Positions 9,610 through 18,504 of a stretch of DNA of 64,000 nucleotides are shown here, piece after piece. The stretch's first letter is position 1; every line of letters begins with the position of its first letter. The DNA is from Acidobacteriaceae bacterium KBS 83 (GTDB lineage Bacteria > Acidobacteriota > Terriglobia > Terriglobales > Acidobacteriaceae). The notes beneath the pieces were generated by a model. The model ran no database searches and had not been told where the DNA came from. It was given only the letters and a program-made list of their open reading frames with translations. The position numbers were made by a program, and so were the translations under genes. The DNA lies in the NCBI GenBank assembly GCA_000381585.1, contig KB906742.1, forward strand, positions 1-64,000, given 5' to 3'.

Positions 9610-10920
9610 TTATGCGACTGCTGTTTTCGTGGAGGTTTCCTCCGCAGCCTTCGCTGGTTGTGATCCATGGTGATTCACGATGAGTCGAGAACCCCTCTGG
9701 CCGGTGAAATATGTCCAAACCCATTGCAGGAAGACACTTAATCGGAGGCTCGAAGTCGCCAGAAACTGGAGGTGTACGAACGCCCAGGCAAGCCAAGCTC
9801 CGAAACCACTTACTGCTACCTTGTGACTTTCCAAAACCGCGAAGCCCTTCCCTACTACAGCCATGTTTCCCTTATCGAAGTAAGAGAAGGGACCCGGCTG
9901 CGATCCGCCGGTGATTCGGCGGTGAATCACCTTTGCGGCGTGACGTCCTTGCTGCATTGCCACTTGCGCAACGCCGGGCAGCGGTTTGCCATTCTCCTCG
10001 AACGATGCGGTATCGCCGATGACAAAAATTTCCGGATGTCCCGGAACCGTCAGGTCGCCTTCAACGCGTACTCGACCGGCGCGATCTGTCTCGACGTGCA
10101 GCCACTTGCCTGCTGGCGAGGGAGCAACACCCGCAGTCCAGATCACGGTCTTGCTTACGATTCGCTCACCGGCTACAACGACACCATCGTCGTCGATCTG
10201 CTCCACGCTGTGTCCGAGACGGACCTCAACACCTAATTTCTCGAGATGCCGTTTTGCGGCTTGGGAGAGGCCCTCCGAAAAAGGAGTCAAGACCCTCGGC
10301 GCCATGTCAATGAGTACGATCCGCGCGGAAGCAGGATCAATCCGCCGGAAGTCCTCCATCAAAGCGGTACGGGTGAGCACGGCGAGTGCACTGGCCAGCT
10401 CTACACCCGTGGGACCTGCTCCCACCATAACGAATGTCAGCAGTTCACGGCGACGCTTCGTGTCCTCCTCTGCCTCCGCCAATTCAAACGCCTGCAAGAC
10501 CTTGTTTCGGGTAGCCACCGCGTCCGCGAGGCTCTTCATTCCTGGGGCAAACTTTTCAAACTCGTTATGGCCGAAGTAGCTATGTGTTGCACCCGTGGCA
10601 AGGATGAGATCGTCATAGGGGACAGGAACATTGCTGCGGTCAGCGTTGGTTACAAAGGCACGCTTTTGTTCCGTGTCGACTCCCGTCACCTCGCCCATGA
10701 ATACCGAAGCGTTCTTTTGATTTCGAAGGATCCCACGAATCGGCGTTCCAATCTGAGCGGGCGTCAGCGCTGCAGTTGCCACCTGGTAGAGCAGTGGCTG
10801 AAACAGGTGGTGGTTGGTGCGGTCGATCAAGATCACCCGCGCAGGTGTATTTCTGAGAGCCTTGGCGGCTGCTAGTCCTCCAAAGCCACCGCCGACGATG
10901 ACGATTCGTGATTGCGGCAT
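9610..10920 (-). CDS. ndh: Type II NADH dehydrogenase (NDH-2)
   Basis: 436 residues with two dinucleotide-binding motifs, IVGGGFGGLAAAKAL at the N-terminus (FAD) and MVGAGPTGVELA near residue 170 (NADH), plus the NDH-2 signatures NHHLFQPLLYQVAT and FVIGDTA. It passes electrons from NADH to membrane quinone without pumping protons. The C-terminal region has hydrophobic and amphipathic segments for membrane attachment. GAGG lies six bases before the ATG. Its place between hydratase and hydroxyacyl-CoA dehydrogenase genes suggests it reoxidises NADH made by this pathway. Confidence 0.93.
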   Translation of the reverse strand: MPQSRIVIVGGGFGGLAAAKALRNTPARVILIDRTNHHLFQPLLYQVATAALTPAQIGTPIRGILRNQKNASVFMGEVTGVDTEQKRAFVTNADRSNVPVPYDDLILATGATHSYFGHNEFEKFAPGMKSLADAVATRNKVLQAFELAEAEEDTKRRRELLTFVMVGAGPTGVELASALAVLTRTALMEDFRRIDPASARIVLIDMAPRVLTPFSEGLSQAAKRHLEKLGVEVRLGHSVEQIDDDGVVVAGERIVSKTVIWTAGVAPSPAGKWLHVETDRAGRVRVEGDLTVPGHPEIFVIGDTASFEENGKPLPGVAQVAMQQGRHAAKVIHRRITGGSQPGPFSYFDKGNMAVVGKGFAVLESHKVAVSGFGAWLAWAFVHLQFLATSSLRLSVFLQWVWTYFTGQRGSRLIVNHHGSQPAKAAEETSTKTAVA

Positions 10921-10988
10921 GGCTCACCTCGATTGATTGCCCTTTCGTCCGACTCTGCTCGGACCGTTTTCGATTTCAACACTCCGAA

Positions 10989-11774
10989 TTACGCGACCGT
11001 CACCGGTTCGCTTTTCCGGGTAAAGTTCGGTTGGCGCTTCTCTAGGAACGCCGTGAACGCCTCCTTCGCATCGGCGGAGCGGAGTCGCACGGCGAACTCC
11101 TCGTTCTCCAGCTTTGCTGCTTGCTCAAGCTGAGGTCGGACAGGCTGCCTCATAAGTCTCTTGCAGGCTTGGAGCGCACCGGCGGGCTTCTCCGCCAACT
11201 TTTGCGCAGTCTCCGTTGCCGATGCCAGCAGTTTTTGGTCCGGCACGACACGAGTAACTAGCCCGAGTTCCGCTGCGCGCTGCGCATCGAACCGTTGTCC
11301 CAACTGAATCAACTCGGCCGCTCGGAGATACCCGATGCGCGCGGGAATCGAGTAGCTTGTTCCGAATTCCGGCACCAAGGCCAGATTGATAAACGGCATC
11401 TGGAACTTCGCGCTCTCGCCTGCGTAGACAAAGTCGCAGTGCGTGAACATGGTGGTTCCGCCACCGATGGCGAAGCCGTGCACTGCTGCGACGATTGGCT
11501 TGTCGAAGGCAATGAAAGCGTCGATTAAGCAGGATTGCGGACTGTCGCCCGGCCCCATTGGATTCTCGAGAAAATCCTCCAGGTCGTTGCCAGCGCAGAA
11601 AGAGTCTCCTGCACCGTGCAGGAGCACAATACGCACGCTGTCGTCTTTTGCTGCGTTGTTGAGGAGATCCGCCATGGTGATGTACATGGTGGACGTCATT
11701 GCATTTTTCCTGGCCGGTCGATTGAATTGAATTCGCAGGATACTTCCGGAGCGTTCGGTAACAATGTCACTCAT
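10989..11774 (-). CDS. Enoyl-CoA hydratase/isomerase family protein
   Basis: 261 residues with a crotonase fold: the oxyanion-hole GAGDSFCAGNDL, the HGFAIGGGTTM helix start and the FINLALVPEFG strand. The first catalytic Glu position of hydratases (GGGCE) is Thr here, while PEFG keeps the second Glu; this is commoner in isomerases and other crotonases, so hydratase activity is not certain. GGAGG sits six bases before the ATG, and the ATG overlaps the stop of the upstream CoA-transferase gene (ATGA), implying translational coupling. Confidence 0.9.
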   Translation of the reverse strand: MSDIVTERSGSILRIQFNRPARKNAMTSTMYITMADLLNNAAKDDSVRIVLLHGAGDSFCAGNDLEDFLENPMGPGDSPQSCLIDAFIAFDKPIVAAVHGFAIGGGTTMFTHCDFVYAGESAKFQMPFINLALVPEFGTSYSIPARIGYLRAAELIQLGQRFDAQRAAELGLVTRVVPDQKLLASATETAQKLAEKPAGALQACKRLMRQPVRPQLEQAAKLENEEFAVRLRSADAKEAFTAFLEKRQPNFTRKSEPVTVA

Positions 11775-13018
11775 CTTCCACCTCCGGTAGCGGCCGATTC
11801 CAAATTCGAAACGTTCGGGATTGTGCCGCTGGCACGCAGGCCTGCGATCTCGTCACTTGTGAATCCAAGTTCCTTCAGCACTTCATCGTTATGCTCGCCG
11901 ATTCCCGGCGCGCGCCTGGCAGGTGCCTTAGTAACACCGTGCACTTGAATAGGACTGCTGATGGTTGAGGTCAACTTCTCGCCGGCTCCTTCGAACGGAA
12001 CGACGATGTCATTCGCTCGCAATTGCGGATCACTAACGACTTCCTGCGGCTCACGCACGGCGCCGAAGGGGACGTGAACGCCGTCGAAGACCTCATACCA
12101 ATGCGACATTGGCTGCAAACCAAAGATCTCATCGAGCATTGCCGTCAGTTGCGGTCGGTTCTGCGCCAACTTGGCGGGATCCGAGAATCTCGGATCCGTC
12201 AGGATATCCTCACGGCCTAGTGCTTTTAGAACCGCGGGTACCTTGTCCGGAGTAACTACGAGAACGAACCAGGTCCCATCGGAAGAGCGATACACGTTGA
12301 AAGCTGCATTTGCGGGATGAGCTCGATCGTGCAGTCCATAGAAATTCGCACCGCATAGAGCGGCCTGGATCAAGACACTGGCCGACCAGACACCTGCAGC
12401 GAGGAGCGAAGTCGTGACGTAGGATCCTTTGCCGGTGCGTTCGCGACGATAAAGAGCGGTCACGATTGCGCCATAAATGGCGACCGCAGTCGCATTATCG
12501 CCGCTACCGGCCACGGGCCATGTCGGCGGCTCTCCAGCATCGCGCGTCATAAATAACAAACCGCTTCGCGCCCAGAAGGCCGTGAGATCGAACCCCGGAA
12601 GAGCGGCGTCCGGACCCTTCTCCCCGAAGCCGGTGAGATCGGCATAGATCAGACGCGGATTCCACTGCGCGACATCGTCATATTCGAGCTTCAATTTTTT
12701 GCGCGCGGCATGCGGCGTGTTAACGATGAACACATCTGCCCACTTGGCTAACGGCTCGAGAACCTGCTGCGCGCTCGCAGCTTTCAGATTGAGCGCAACG
12801 CCACGCTTGTTTCGATTAGCCAATTCGAAGGGATAAGGCTCTTCCGAATGCGGCTGCGGAGGGATCTTATGCCCGTTTCGCCACAGCTCTCCGTGGGGTG
12901 GCTCGACCTTGATGACGTTCGCGCCGAAGTCGGACAGGATTGTCGCTGCAGCGGGACCCGCGATGAAGCTGGCCAGGTCTACTACTTTCAAACCAGAAAA
13001 GATGTTGTCGGTCGCCAT
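11771..13018 (-). CDS. Class III CoA-transferase (CaiB/BaiF family)
   Basis: 415 residues with the family start LKVVDLASFIAGPAAATILSDFGA and VIKVEPPHGE, followed by LNLKAA, DLTGFG and the catalytic Asp region (PGFDLTAFW). These enzymes move CoA between carboxylic acids through an aspartyl anhydride intermediate and act on crotonobetaine, formyl/oxalate, benzylsuccinate and bile acids among others. GAGG lies seven bases before the ATG. With the acyl-CoA ligase it gives the operon two ways of loading CoA. Confidence 0.92.
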   Translation of the reverse strand: MATDNIFSGLKVVDLASFIAGPAAATILSDFGANVIKVEPPHGELWRNGHKIPPQPHSEEPYPFELANRNKRGVALNLKAASAQQVLEPLAKWADVFIVNTPHAARKKLKLEYDDVAQWNPRLIYADLTGFGEKGPDAALPGFDLTAFWARSGLLFMTRDAGEPPTWPVAGSGDNATAVAIYGAIVTALYRRERTGKGSYVTTSLLAAGVWSASVLIQAALCGANFYGLHDRAHPANAAFNVYRSSDGTWFVLVVTPDKVPAVLKALGREDILTDPRFSDPAKLAQNRPQLTAMLDEIFGLQPMSHWYEVFDGVHVPFGAVREPQEVVSDPQLRANDIVVPFEGAGEKLTSTISSPIQVHGVTKAPARRAPGIGEHNDEVLKELGFTSDEIAGLRASGTIPNVSNLESAATGGGR

Positions 13019-13049
13019 AACACTTCCTCAAGATTGAGATTTCGGTTTC

Positions 13050-13853
13050 CTACCGCCCTTGGAACTGTGGTGCTCGTTTCGCCAGGAAGGCCGAAGTGCC
13101 CTCCTTTTTGTCTTCTGATCCGCTGCAGATGCCGAATAGCGACGCCTCGATCAGCAGGCCTTCCGAGACGCTCCCGTCCAGCCCTTTATTGACAGCATCA
13201 ATCGAGAACTTCACGCCGAGCGGAGCATGGGAATTGATCTGATTAAGGATGGCTTCGGCTCGCGGGATCAGATTGGCGAGCGGAACTACCTCATTGACCA
13301 GGCCGATTCGATATGCCTCCTGAACATTGATCATTTCGCCGGTGAGAATCAGTTGCAGCGCTCTGCCCTTGCCAATCAACCGCGGAAGACGCTGCGTTCC
13401 GCCGGCCCCCGGCATGATTCCGAGCTTGACTTCGGGTTGACCAAACTTTGCATTCTCGGAAGCAATTCGGATGGTGCAAGCCATAGCCAGTTCACAGCCG
13501 CCGCCGAGGGCAAAACCGTTCACCGCGGCGATAACCGGTTTGCCAAGATTTTCGATGAGCTCAGTTACTGCCTGGGCATGTCGGGTTGACTCTTCTGCCT
13601 GCACGCCGGTGGAGGTAGACATTTCGGCAATGTCTGCGCCTGCAGCGAACGCTTTGTCGCCGCTGCCGGTCAGAACGACCCCGCGAACGCTTGAGTCATC
13701 GCGAGCATCCTCAAAAGCTGCTTTCAGTTCTGAGAAGACTGCCTGGCTCAGTGCATTGAGAACCTTGGGCCGGTCGAGGGTCACATACGCAATCGGACCC
13801 TTCTTCTCGTACAGAACGTTTTGCAGTTGTAACGCAGATGCTGTCGAAGCCAT
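13050..13853 (-). CDS. Enoyl-CoA hydratase
   Basis: The protein has both catalytic glutamates of the hydratase subgroup, in GFALGGGCELAMAC and FGQPEVKLGIMPGAGGTQ, plus the AFAAGADIAEM oxyanion loop. It hydrates trans-2-enoyl-CoA to 3-hydroxyacyl-CoA. I chose the ATG at 13853, with GGAGAG five bases upstream, over the ATG at 13871. It lies 31 bp before the CoA-transferase and 42 bp after the YWTD protein. Confidence 0.93.
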   Translation of the reverse strand: MASTASALQLQNVLYEKKGPIAYVTLDRPKVLNALSQAVFSELKAAFEDARDDSSVRGVVLTGSGDKAFAAGADIAEMSTSTGVQAEESTRHAQAVTELIENLGKPVIAAVNGFALGGGCELAMACTIRIASENAKFGQPEVKLGIMPGAGGTQRLPRLIGKGRALQLILTGEMINVQEAYRIGLVNEVVPLANLIPRAEAILNQINSHAPLGVKFSIDAVNKGLDGSVSEGLLIEASLFGICSGSEDKKEGTSAFLAKRAPQFQGR

Positions 13854-13895
13854 TACTCTCTCCTTCTTCAATCGAATAAATTCATAAGCTGGCTG

Positions 13896-14846
13896 CTATG
13901 CAGTCACAGGAAGTTCGGCGTAGGCGATGCCCGTCAGATTCCCTTCGGCAAAAAACAACGTCTTCTTGTCTAAGCCGTCGAGATTCGCGCTGTAGACGGA
14001 GCCGGCGAAATCGGTGAGAAACATGCGCCCATTTTTCAGATCCAGAGACAACCCGATTCCTTCCATCAGGTGGTTGAAGACGATTTCCGGATCTTTGTGA
14101 CCGCCGCCGGGAGCTGCATCCATAGACGCACGATTCACGGTGTTGCCACGTGGCGGGTCGCCGCGATCGGTCCAGTACATCATGCGGTTGACTAAGTCGA
14201 GGTCCAGGTCGATGGGTTCGGGCAAACCGTCGTAAAGGACCTCGATGTCTCGGCGATTTGCCGCAGTCTGATCTTTCGGAATTTCGATATTGGCACGACG
14301 GATGCTACCCTGGCCGGCGTTGTCCTGGCCTTTTTGCGTCCAATAAAGCTTCCCGCCTCGAACGTCGATACCAATACCGACGCACCATTTCCTAGCGTCC
14401 CGGCCGGGGCGAGAATCGCCTTGGCTCGCGTCAACCAGAGTTTCGATCTTCGAGCCATCCAGATTGCACCGCATAACCCGCATGCCTTCGCGATCACACC
14501 AGTAAAGCCTTCCGTTCTGCTTGTCGAGCTGAAGTTGTTTAGGAGTGAAGGTTCCACCGGCGGGAACAATGTTGGTAATGCTGCTGCCATCCAGATCAGC
14601 TCGATCGATGGAACCGTCGTTCGCCGTGAAGTTACCCATATTCGTCCAGTAAATGTGACCGGCCGCCACGTCCACAACAATGCCGTCCGGCAGTCTTCGA
14701 CCTTCGCTGACAATCGTCTTCAGATCAGACCCGTCGGCCTTTGCTGAGAGCACGCGGCCGGCGCCAAGATCCAAAAAGAAGAGCCGGCCTGAATCGGACT
14801 CTGGAGCGAGTTGTGTGGTCTGAGCTTTGGAAGCAGTTGAGGGCAT
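13896..14846 (-). CDS. YWTD-type beta-propeller protein
   Basis: 316 residues made of six repeats with low-density-lipoprotein-receptor YWTD features: HIYWTNMG, RLYWCDREG, KLYWTQKG, MMYWTDRGD and RMFLTDFAG, each followed by an RADLDG-like strand. No signal peptide is visible, so it is probably cytoplasmic. GGAG precedes the ATG by nine bases. No catalytic residues can be assigned; a binding or lactonase-like role is speculation. Its place directly after the acyl-CoA dehydrogenase in an eight-gene operon argues for a link to that pathway. Confidence 0.85.
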   Translation of the reverse strand: MPSTASKAQTTQLAPESDSGRLFFLDLGAGRVLSAKADGSDLKTIVSEGRRLPDGIVVDVAAGHIYWTNMGNFTANDGSIDRADLDGSSITNIVPAGGTFTPKQLQLDKQNGRLYWCDREGMRVMRCNLDGSKIETLVDASQGDSRPGRDARKWCVGIGIDVRGGKLYWTQKGQDNAGQGSIRRANIEIPKDQTAANRRDIEVLYDGLPEPIDLDLDLVNRMMYWTDRGDPPRGNTVNRASMDAAPGGGHKDPEIVFNHLMEGIGLSLDLKNGRMFLTDFAGSVYSANLDGLDKKTLFFAEGNLTGIAYAELPVTA

Positions 14847-14912
14847 TGCTTTACTCTCCTTTTTCCCGCTGTGACTCGATCTTTGCGTTCACTTGTCGAT
14901 CGAGTGGTTGCT

Positions 14913-14976
14913 GTTTGTGGCACAACAGGGTTCATCGTGTACGCACCTGAAAGTGCAACGACCTGTTGCCACAAAC
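14913..14976. repeat. Imperfect inverted repeat between acyl-CoA dehydrogenase and YWTD genes
   Basis: The left arm GTTTGTGGCACAACAGG (14913-14929) and the right arm CCTGTTGCCACAAAC (14962-14976) pair over 15 bases with a two-base bulge and a 32-base loop. It lies in the 205-bp gap, the longest in the operon. There is no T-tract, so it is not a standard terminator. It could be an mRNA processing or stabilising hairpin, or an operator. Confidence 0.5.
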
Positions 14977-15051
14977 GGTCGGAGCGTTCGGGATCGTTGA
15001 CTGGTGCACGCACGGCGCCGCATGTCTTGCCTTTTCATTACACCCGCACGT

Positions 15052-16275
15052 CTACACGAAAGCGCTCAAACCCGTGACGGCCTTGCCGACAATCATGTTC
15101 TGCATTTGATACGTACCTTCATAGGAGTAGAGCGCTTCCGCATCGGCGAAAAAGCGTGCCACGTTGTAGTCGGCGACGATACCATTTCCGCCTAACAACT
15201 CCCGGGCCCAGGCGACCGTCTCGCGGCACTTGGCCGTGCAGAACGCTTTGGCAAGCGCCGCATGCGCGTCGGTTAGCTTCCCCTCGGCTTCCAGTTGGGC
15301 CGTGCGCACCACTAGGCACTGCGAAGCAGTAATGTTGGCAAGCATCTTCGCGATGAGATCCTGCACGAGCTGAAATGAGCCGATCGGCTTTCCAAACTGC
15401 AAGCGCTCCTGGGCATACTTGAGAGCATTTTCGTAGGCGCCCATCGCGCAGCCCGTCGCTTCCCAAGCCACCATGTATCGCGTCATTTTCAACACCCGAG
15501 CAGTGTCGCGAAATGACTTGTCTTCTTGCAGACGGTTTTCCTCGGGTATCCGGCAGTTCTCCATTGTGATCAGGCCGTTCTGGACCACCTTGAGGGCAAT
15601 TTTGTTCTGAATCTTTTCGACCTTGAAGCCAGGTGTGGTCTTGTTCTCCACGATGAAGCCCTTGACTTGATCGTCTGCAGGGTCGCGCGCCCAGATGACG
15701 GAAACGTCGCACCACGGAGCGTTCCCGATCCATTTTTTCTGACCGTTGATGATCCAGGTGTTGCCCTCACGCTTTGCCGTCGTCGTGAGGCCGCGGGATG
15801 CTCCGGAGCCGGTTAGCGGTTCCGTTAGACCGAAGCAACCGATCTTTTCCAAGCGAGCCATTGGCGGGAGCCACTTCTGCTTTTGCTCTTCCGACCCGCC
15901 AAGGTAGATGGAACCCATCGCCAGGCCGCTGTGGACTGCAGAGAATGTCGAGATGGAGGCATCGAAGCGCGCCATTTCCATAGCAACCAATCCGGCTAGC
16001 AATCCGCTACCGCCTCTGCAACCGTAGCCCTTCCAGCCAACGCCGCCGATGTTGAGTTCCTTAATCGCCGGCAACAGTTCAAACGGGAATGCGTCTTCCA
16101 CCCAATACTTCGTGATGATCGGCGCAACCATCGTCTCCATAAAAGTGCGCACCTGTTTCAGAACCGCCTGTTCCTCGGCCGGAAGCGTCTCGGCGAGTTC
16201 GTAGAAATCAACGTTGGGCGCGGGAAGGGGCGTCGCAGCCTTCGGCATCATGATGTGCTTTGCAACACTTGCCAT
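15052..16275 (-). CDS. Acyl-CoA dehydrogenase, glutaryl-CoA dehydrogenase-like
   Basis: 407 residues with the acyl-CoA dehydrogenase motifs CFGLTEPLTGSGA (FAD/substrate loop), WIGNAPWCDV, the RLQFGKPIGSFQLVQ helix, ARELLGGNGI and the C-terminal SYEGTYQMQNMIVGKA, whose Glu is in the position of the catalytic base of glutaryl-CoA dehydrogenase. It makes the 2,3-double bond and passes electrons to an electron-transfer flavoprotein, which is not encoded here. GGAG lies eight bases before the ATG. It is the first gene of the operon, downstream of a sigma-54-like promoter. Confidence 0.93.
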   Translation of the reverse strand: MASVAKHIMMPKAATPLPAPNVDFYELAETLPAEEQAVLKQVRTFMETMVAPIITKYWVEDAFPFELLPAIKELNIGGVGWKGYGCRGGSGLLAGLVAMEMARFDASISTFSAVHSGLAMGSIYLGGSEEQKQKWLPPMARLEKIGCFGLTEPLTGSGASRGLTTTAKREGNTWIINGQKKWIGNAPWCDVSVIWARDPADDQVKGFIVENKTTPGFKVEKIQNKIALKVVQNGLITMENCRIPEENRLQEDKSFRDTARVLKMTRYMVAWEATGCAMGAYENALKYAQERLQFGKPIGSFQLVQDLIAKMLANITASQCLVVRTAQLEAEGKLTDAHAALAKAFCTAKCRETVAWARELLGGNGIVADYNVARFFADAEALYSYEGTYQMQNMIVGKAVTGLSAFV

Positions 16276-16328
16276 GAAGAATTCTCCTGACTATGTGTGC
16301 CTCGTGTTTTTATGAGGCGCTATGGTAA

Positions 16329-16346
16329 GAGCATTCCGATGGCCAA
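16329..16346 (-). promoter_or_regulatory. Candidate sigma-54 (-24/-12) promoter of the acyl-CoA operon
   Basis: On the minus strand TTGGCCATCGGAATGCTC has the invariant GG and GC dinucleotides of sigma-54 promoters with their first bases exactly 12 apart, and TTGG and TGCT agree with the consensus flanks. It would start transcription about 45 bases before the acyl-CoA dehydrogenase ATG at 16275. A sigma-54-dependent activator is encoded at 19013-20668. Confidence 0.6.
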
Positions 16347-16404
16347 ATGCCGGCTCCGGTAGCTTCCTGAAAACTTGTTCTTTTTGGATCCGGTTCTAGT
16401 GGTG

Positions 16405-16485
16405 TTCAACTCGCTGTTGAGAAGTCAGCTCGCGCTTTTCATCACTTGCTTTAAATGTTGACAGCCTTTCAACCTCGAGCTTGAA
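16405..16485. promoter_or_regulatory. Two palindromes placed like enhancer sites
   Basis: Site A, TTCAACCTCGAGCTTGAA (16468-16485), is an 18-bp palindrome with one mismatched pair. Site B, TTCAACTCGCTGTTGA (16405-16420), has TCAAC and GTTGA arms and resembles A. They lie about 60 and 125 bp upstream of the -24 element, the usual distance for enhancer-binding proteins. They also fall inside a wider perfect 10-base inverted repeat, TGGTGTTCAA (16400-16409) and TTGAACACCA (16481-16490). Confidence 0.5.
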
Positions 16486-16642
16486 CACCATCAAAGCAGG
16501 ACGGAGAACGGCGCACGTTTGTCAGCAAGCTATAGACGCAATACTTGTTCAGTTTTGCAGTGCCCGGCGTTTGGTCAATGCCGTGCAACCCAGCGATTGC
16601 GCCCAGGAAAGACATGAGGGCTGATAACTTCTAGGGTTGATC

Positions 16643-17952
16643 ATGGCAAGTCTGCCAAAGGACCATCACGATGCCGAAGCCAGTCTGCGCACGCATGCTG
16701 CGCAACAGCTTCCCCCGCTTGTAAATGCTGGTATTGACAGGCACCCAGGCTGTTTCGCCCGCATCGAAGATGCCATTGCTGCTATCCGCGCAGGCAAGAT
16801 GGTCATCGTGGCCGACGATGAAGATCGAGAGAATGAGGGTGATCTGACCATTGCCGCGGAAAAAATCACACCCGAAGCCATTAACTTTATGGCGAAATAC
16901 GGCCGTGGTTTGATTTGCCTCGCGATAACGCCGGAGCGCCTCGATGAACTTGAAATTCCGCTCATGGTGGCGAACAATGAGTCGCGATTTGAGACCGCTC
17001 TTTGCGTCGGTATTGAGGCAAGGGAGCGTACGACCTACCGGAATCTCAGCCGCGGATCGTGCTGCCACGGTGCTCGCGGCGATTGATCCAGCGACTAGGC
17101 CTGCCGATCTGGTTCGCCCAGGCCATGTGTTCCCACTGCGTGCGAAGAACGCCGGAGTCTTGCGACGCGCCGGGCAAACAGAAGCTGCTGTGGACCTGGC
17201 GCGCTTGGCAGGCCTTGGTCCTGCCGGAGTTTTCTGCGAGATTATGAACGACGACGGCTCGATGGCCCGAGTGCCCCAACTCCGCCTGTTTGCCCTTCAG
17301 CACAACATCCTGCTCGTCACCATCGCCGATTTGATCAAATATCGGTTACGAACAGAGTCTGTGGTCAAGTGTGTGGCCTCTGCAAAGCTACCGACCGAGT
17401 ACGGAGAGTTCGATCTCCACGCATTCGAAAATCGGGTCGACGACGAGACCCATGTCGCTCTTATGCGCGGGCAGATCGGAGATGGGCAGGACGTGCTGGT
17501 GCGCGTACATTCGCAGTGCCTCACGGGGCGATGTACTGCGTTCCGTGCGTTGCGACTGCGGGGCGCAGCTCGACAAAGCCTTATGCCGGATCGCCGCCGA
17601 AGGCCGCGGCGTGCTGCTTTACCTGAGCCAGGAAGGTCGCGGGATCGGCCTGGCCAACAAAATTCGTGCATACAGTTTGCAGGATCGTGGCCTTGACACT
17701 GTTGAAGCCAATGAGCGCCTGGGCTTCAAACCAGACCAACGAGACTATGGCATTGGGGTGCCGATCCTGCGCGAAATCGGCGTGCGCTCCATGCGGCTTC
17801 TCAGTAACAATCCCCGCAAGCTGGTCGCCATCGAAGGTTACGGCCTATCGGTCACGGAATGGCTGCCACTTGAGATCCCTGCTTCCCCTTCAAACCTGCG
17901 CTACCTGACAGCGAAGCGAAATAAGCTCGGCCACGTCTTGCGTGGACTATAG
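16643..17952 (+). pseudogene. ribBA: Bifunctional riboflavin gene ribBA, two frameshifts
   Basis: Three frames read in succession give one RibBA protein. The first (from 16643) carries the DHBP-synthase motif [12 protein letters not shown] and [14 protein letters not shown]. The second carries GISAADRA and GHVFPLRA through PTEYGEFD and HSQCLTG. The third carries [12 protein letters not shown] with the GTP-cyclohydrolase II zinc cysteines, [13 protein letters not shown] and LLSNNPRK. Net +1 shifts occur near 17026 and at the G-run at 17525-17528, where ACGGGCGAT would be expected. The intact enzyme makes DHBP from ribulose 5-phosphate and opens GTP for riboflavin. All motifs are kept, so decay is recent or the indels are assembly errors. 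Confidence 0.85.
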
Positions 17953-17989
17953 ATTGAAGCCTCGCCATGGCGTAAGAGTAATCCGCGTT

Positions 17990-18043
17990 TTCTCCGACAC
18001 TGTCGGTCTCGATACGGAACTTCGTATTCGTAGCGGTAGTCAT
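17990..18043 (-). pseudogene. fumC: 5' scrap of a class II fumarase gene
   Basis: The minus-strand frame begins MTTATNTKFRIETDSVGE, which matches the first 18 residues of FumC-type fumarases, where xRIETDSMGE is the standard start. The following codons no longer match (the family continues with VPADAYYGAQT), and the frame runs on antisense to the ribBA 3' end. It looks like a deletion junction. Short matches can mislead. Confidence 0.5.
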
Positions 18044-18504
18044 TATTTAGTCCTTCATTTTCGCGCATCCATTTAGAACTCGAGATTAGCTGTGTGTGTA
18101 TTCCACCTTTCCTGCCGCAGCTTACCCTTAAACATCCGGTATAGGAAGATGAAACATCCAGTCGCAAGCGCCATAGTTGTATCCAATTCCAGAGGTCCGG
18201 AGACTCCGGCTGATTTTGTTGCCGATCTCGGTCCAGGTGCCATCGCCGGGACGAGCAGCAGGCAGCTGAGTGCGGCGTCCTTGTTCTTGCGACCAATTGG
18301 GTAAGTGTCGCTGATGCTCTAAAGGGGATTGATTAGGCGAGGACGCATCCTGATCGACGGGACGAACGCACATGTTGACCCTATCCCAGATGTCAGTCTG
18401 GCTGGCGTGACCGCCTCCCAATCGGCAGGGCCGCCACACCCGGTGTCACACAATAGCGCCGCCAGCAGACCAAGTTATCCGCGAATTGCACCTGCAGTGG
18501 TAAA
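18044..18504. other. 460-bp stretch without a supportable gene
   Basis: A minus-strand frame ending about 18078 contains LDTTMALATGCFIFLYRMFKGK, vaguely like a C-terminal PEP-CTERM or membrane tail, but it lacks the Pro-Glu-Pro motif and a clear start. Nothing else is recognisable. Confidence 0.4.

Noticed and set aside
9986-10875. Long plus-strand frames of 197 and 209 codons
   Set aside because: Exact antisense of the NDH-2 gene, which has clear motifs on the other strand.
16500-16642. FMN riboswitch upstream of ribBA
   Set aside because: The conserved RFN-element boxes are not found in the leader.
18044-18300. Possible PEP-CTERM tail (MALATGCFIFLYRMFKGK)
   Set aside because: The Pro-Glu-Pro motif is missing in that frame and no upstream gene can be supported.
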